Assembly: GCA_944384505.1 (NCBI GenBank)
Contig: CALWTQ010000009.1
Coordinates: 1 to 64,000, forward strand
Length of the DNA stretch: 64,000 nucleotides
Direction of reading: 5' to 3'
Source of the DNA: an uncultured Mediterraneibacter sp.
GTDB lineage: Bacteria; Bacillota; Clostridia; Lachnospirales; Lachnospiraceae
The translations under genes and the position numbers were made by a program. Positions 62,804 to 64,000 of the stretch are shown piece after piece. Every line of letters starts with the position of its first letter. Position 1 is the stretch's first letter. Under the pieces are notes generated by a model, which made no database searches, was not told where the DNA came from, and saw only the letters and a list, made by a program, of their open reading frames with translations.

Positions 62804-63815
62804 CGTAACCTCCGCCCCAGCGTTTCCAGTTCTTCCGGAAGAAATAGACGATCACCGCCGCTGTCCCCATCAGGATCAGCCCGGAGACCGTGGCTGCCGC
62901 TCCGATGGCAAATGCGCTACCTCCGCCGGAACTTCCCGTCTCTTCCGCCTCTTCGGATGCGTCTGCTCCCGTTGACAGGCTTAATCCCTGGGCGTCATTT
63001 AACTCTGTATCGGTAGACGGAGTCGGCTGGGCTGCTTCGTCAATGGAACTGGACAGTGCAGGCGCTTCCGTACTGCCGTCTCCAGCCTCCGTATCTGAAG
63101 AGCCGGAGGCTGATAACCCGGAACCGCTCTGAAGAGAGGAACCGGACAGGCTGGCATTGCCGCTTCCGGTACTCGTGCTGCCGGAGCCGCTCGTCCCGCT
63201 TTCTGTGCCTGTGCTCCCCGAGCCGCTGGTTGTCGCTGTCCCGCCGCTTCCGGAGGCTTCTGTCACGATCGTCGCATTCATATTTGTATTGTTTCCTGCC
63301 GTGTAATCACTGGGATACAGATAGAAGATCACGTCCCTTCCCATAGGTTCCACATACATGGAGCCCCTGACTACGCAGTTCTCGCTTGGCACCTGCATAC
63401 AGATGTCTGCCGTAGCACCGTTGTCATCTGTCCCGTTGCCTGTCACGCCGATGGCCGGGCTTGACCAGCCGGAATCCCCCACGTTCTGCACCCAGAAGCT
63501 GTGGTTGGACGTGTAATCCATCAGGCTCATACGGATCGTCAGGTAATATTCCCCGCTGTCCGTCAGCTCCAGGATACCGGTTGTATAAATGGCGCCGTCC
63601 ACCATCCCCTGGCCTGTGGCATAGGACGCCTCCCCGCCGGAGTCTTCGATCACGCCGGTGACCGGATGTGCGTAGCAGGGATGGATCACGCAGGTATAAA
63701 CATTGCCGCTGGCTGCCAGAACCGGAACCGCTCCGGCTCCCGCCCCTGTCACTGTCAGCACAAGGGCTGCAAGCAGGCCGGCAAAAATCTTTCTTATTTT
63801 CTTTACTGATTTCAT
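62787..63815 (-). CDS. shp: Shp-like cell-surface heme-binding protein
   Basis: A 342-residue exported protein: signal peptide ~1-35, a heme-binding Shp domain (~36-187), a Ser/Gly/Thr-rich spacer (~188-290) and a C-terminal membrane helix (~302-326) with a basic stop. Family signatures are HPVTGVIEDSGGEAS, GQGMVDG (Met71) and RGSMYVEPMGRDVIFYL (Met153 and Met158). S. pyogenes Shp binds heme between two Met side chains in these same motifs and hands it to HtsA. It is first in the operon. The upstream 117 bases hold no metal box I can name. Confidence 0.92.
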   Translation of the reverse strand: MKSVKKIRKIFAGLLAALVLTVTGAGAGAVPVLAASGNVYTCVIHPCYAHPVTGVIEDSGGEASYATGQGMVDGAIYTTGILELTDSGEYYLTIRMSLMDYTSNHSFWVQNVGDSGWSSPAIGVTGNGTDDNGATADICMQVPSENCVVRGSMYVEPMGRDVIFYLYPSDYTAGNNTNMNATIVTEASGSGGTATTSGSGSTGTESGTSGSGSTSTGSGNASLSGSSLQSGSGLSASGSSDTEAGDGSTEAPALSSSIDEAAQPTPSTDTELNDAQGLSLSTGADASEEAEETGSSGGGSAFAIGAAATVSGLILMGTAAVIVYFFRKNWKRWGGGYDDDEA

Positions 63816-63932
63816 CCTTTTCTCCTGTCTCTTTTCTTGTTCCGTCCGGGAAGCTTCCTTCTCTGGATGGAATCATTACAACCGGAAAGGAGCAGCGTCT
63901 GTTCCATGCGCCGCCCCTACCGATATAAAGGC

Positions 63933-64000
63933 TTACATTCCCTTATTTTTCTTCTGTGACCTTTTCTCCAGAACGCCCACCAGCAAAGCCATGCAGCCGA
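63933..64000 (-). CDS. 3' end of a further gene, probably membrane protein
   Basis: The minus-strand frame ending in TAA at 63933 reads GCMALLVGVLEKRSQKKNKGM at the window edge, a hydrophobic end followed by a basic tail. Only ~21 residues are visible, so the call is weak. Position upstream of shp would fit another surface or transport gene of the same cluster (in S. pyogenes this place is taken by shr). Confidence 0.35.
   Translation of the reverse strand, partial: GCMALLVGVLEKRSQKKNKGM

Overview
The window comes from a low-to-mid G+C Firmicute, most likely a gut Lachnospiraceae (Clostridia). The signs are the relA / metallo-hydrolase / hemZ / hisS / aspS gene order, strong AGGAGG ribosome sites, TTGACA-17-TATAAT promoters, an anaerobic-type HemZ, and a B. 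subtilis-like ARG box in front of argF. No rRNA or tRNA gene lies inside, but the left edge holds three tandem promoters and a leader typical of an rRNA operon that runs leftward out of the window.

Region by region. (1) 0-0.6 kb: rRNA promoters. (2) 0.6-15.8 kb: chromosomal housekeeping: an MFS exporter, the relA-MBL-hemZ-hisS-aspS operon, a broken sugar acetyltransferase facing a LysR regulator across a perfect 32-bp inverted repeat, ftsH with a small coiled-coil partner, a DUF308 membrane protein, a family 8 glycosyltransferase and a TetR regulator. (3) 15.9-20.7 kb: two ~763-bp non-coding elements with terminal inverted repeats, in direct orientation, bracketing argF and an AgrC/AgrA-like sensor kinase and LytTR regulator. 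(4) 20.8-24.2 kb: a BceAB-type ABC transporter and an unknown protein. (5) 24.2-33.3 kb: a redox and export block: an AhpF-like reductase, AhpC, TetR, two half-ABC exporters, a methyltransferase with a small membrane protein, and an acyl-hydrolase. Four transcription units here share a GTTAG-N6-CTAAC operator, set in the spacer or just after the -10 of three recognisable promoters, so they probably form a local regulon. (6) 33.4-38.1 kb: a DUF3089-like lipoprotein, an RNA methyltransferase, and a large FtsX permease whose partner ATPase is cut off at 38.1 kb.

(7) 38.1-52.6 kb is a mobile accessory island. It holds an IS630-type insertion, three AT-rich genes of unknown function, a KAP-family P-loop NTPase, a Tn554/RIT-like module of three tyrosine recombinases plus a TnpC-like protein, a DinG/XPD-type helicase and an XRE regulator. 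Two ~60-bp direct repeats (38109 and 42536) look like the right ends of two related elements inserted next to each other. The AT-rich genes and the KAP NTPase are the best candidates for an undescribed, possibly defensive, cargo system.

(8) 52.6-64 kb: a compact minus-strand heme/iron operon: Shp-like surface heme protein, binding lipoprotein, FecCD permease, ATPase, DUF454 protein, YgbA_NO-type protein, two half-ABC exporters, then a bifunctional NlpC/P60-3D wall hydrolase and a DtxR-family regulator. The order resembles the shp/hts (sia) heme operon of Streptococcus pyogenes, which is controlled there by a DtxR-family repressor.
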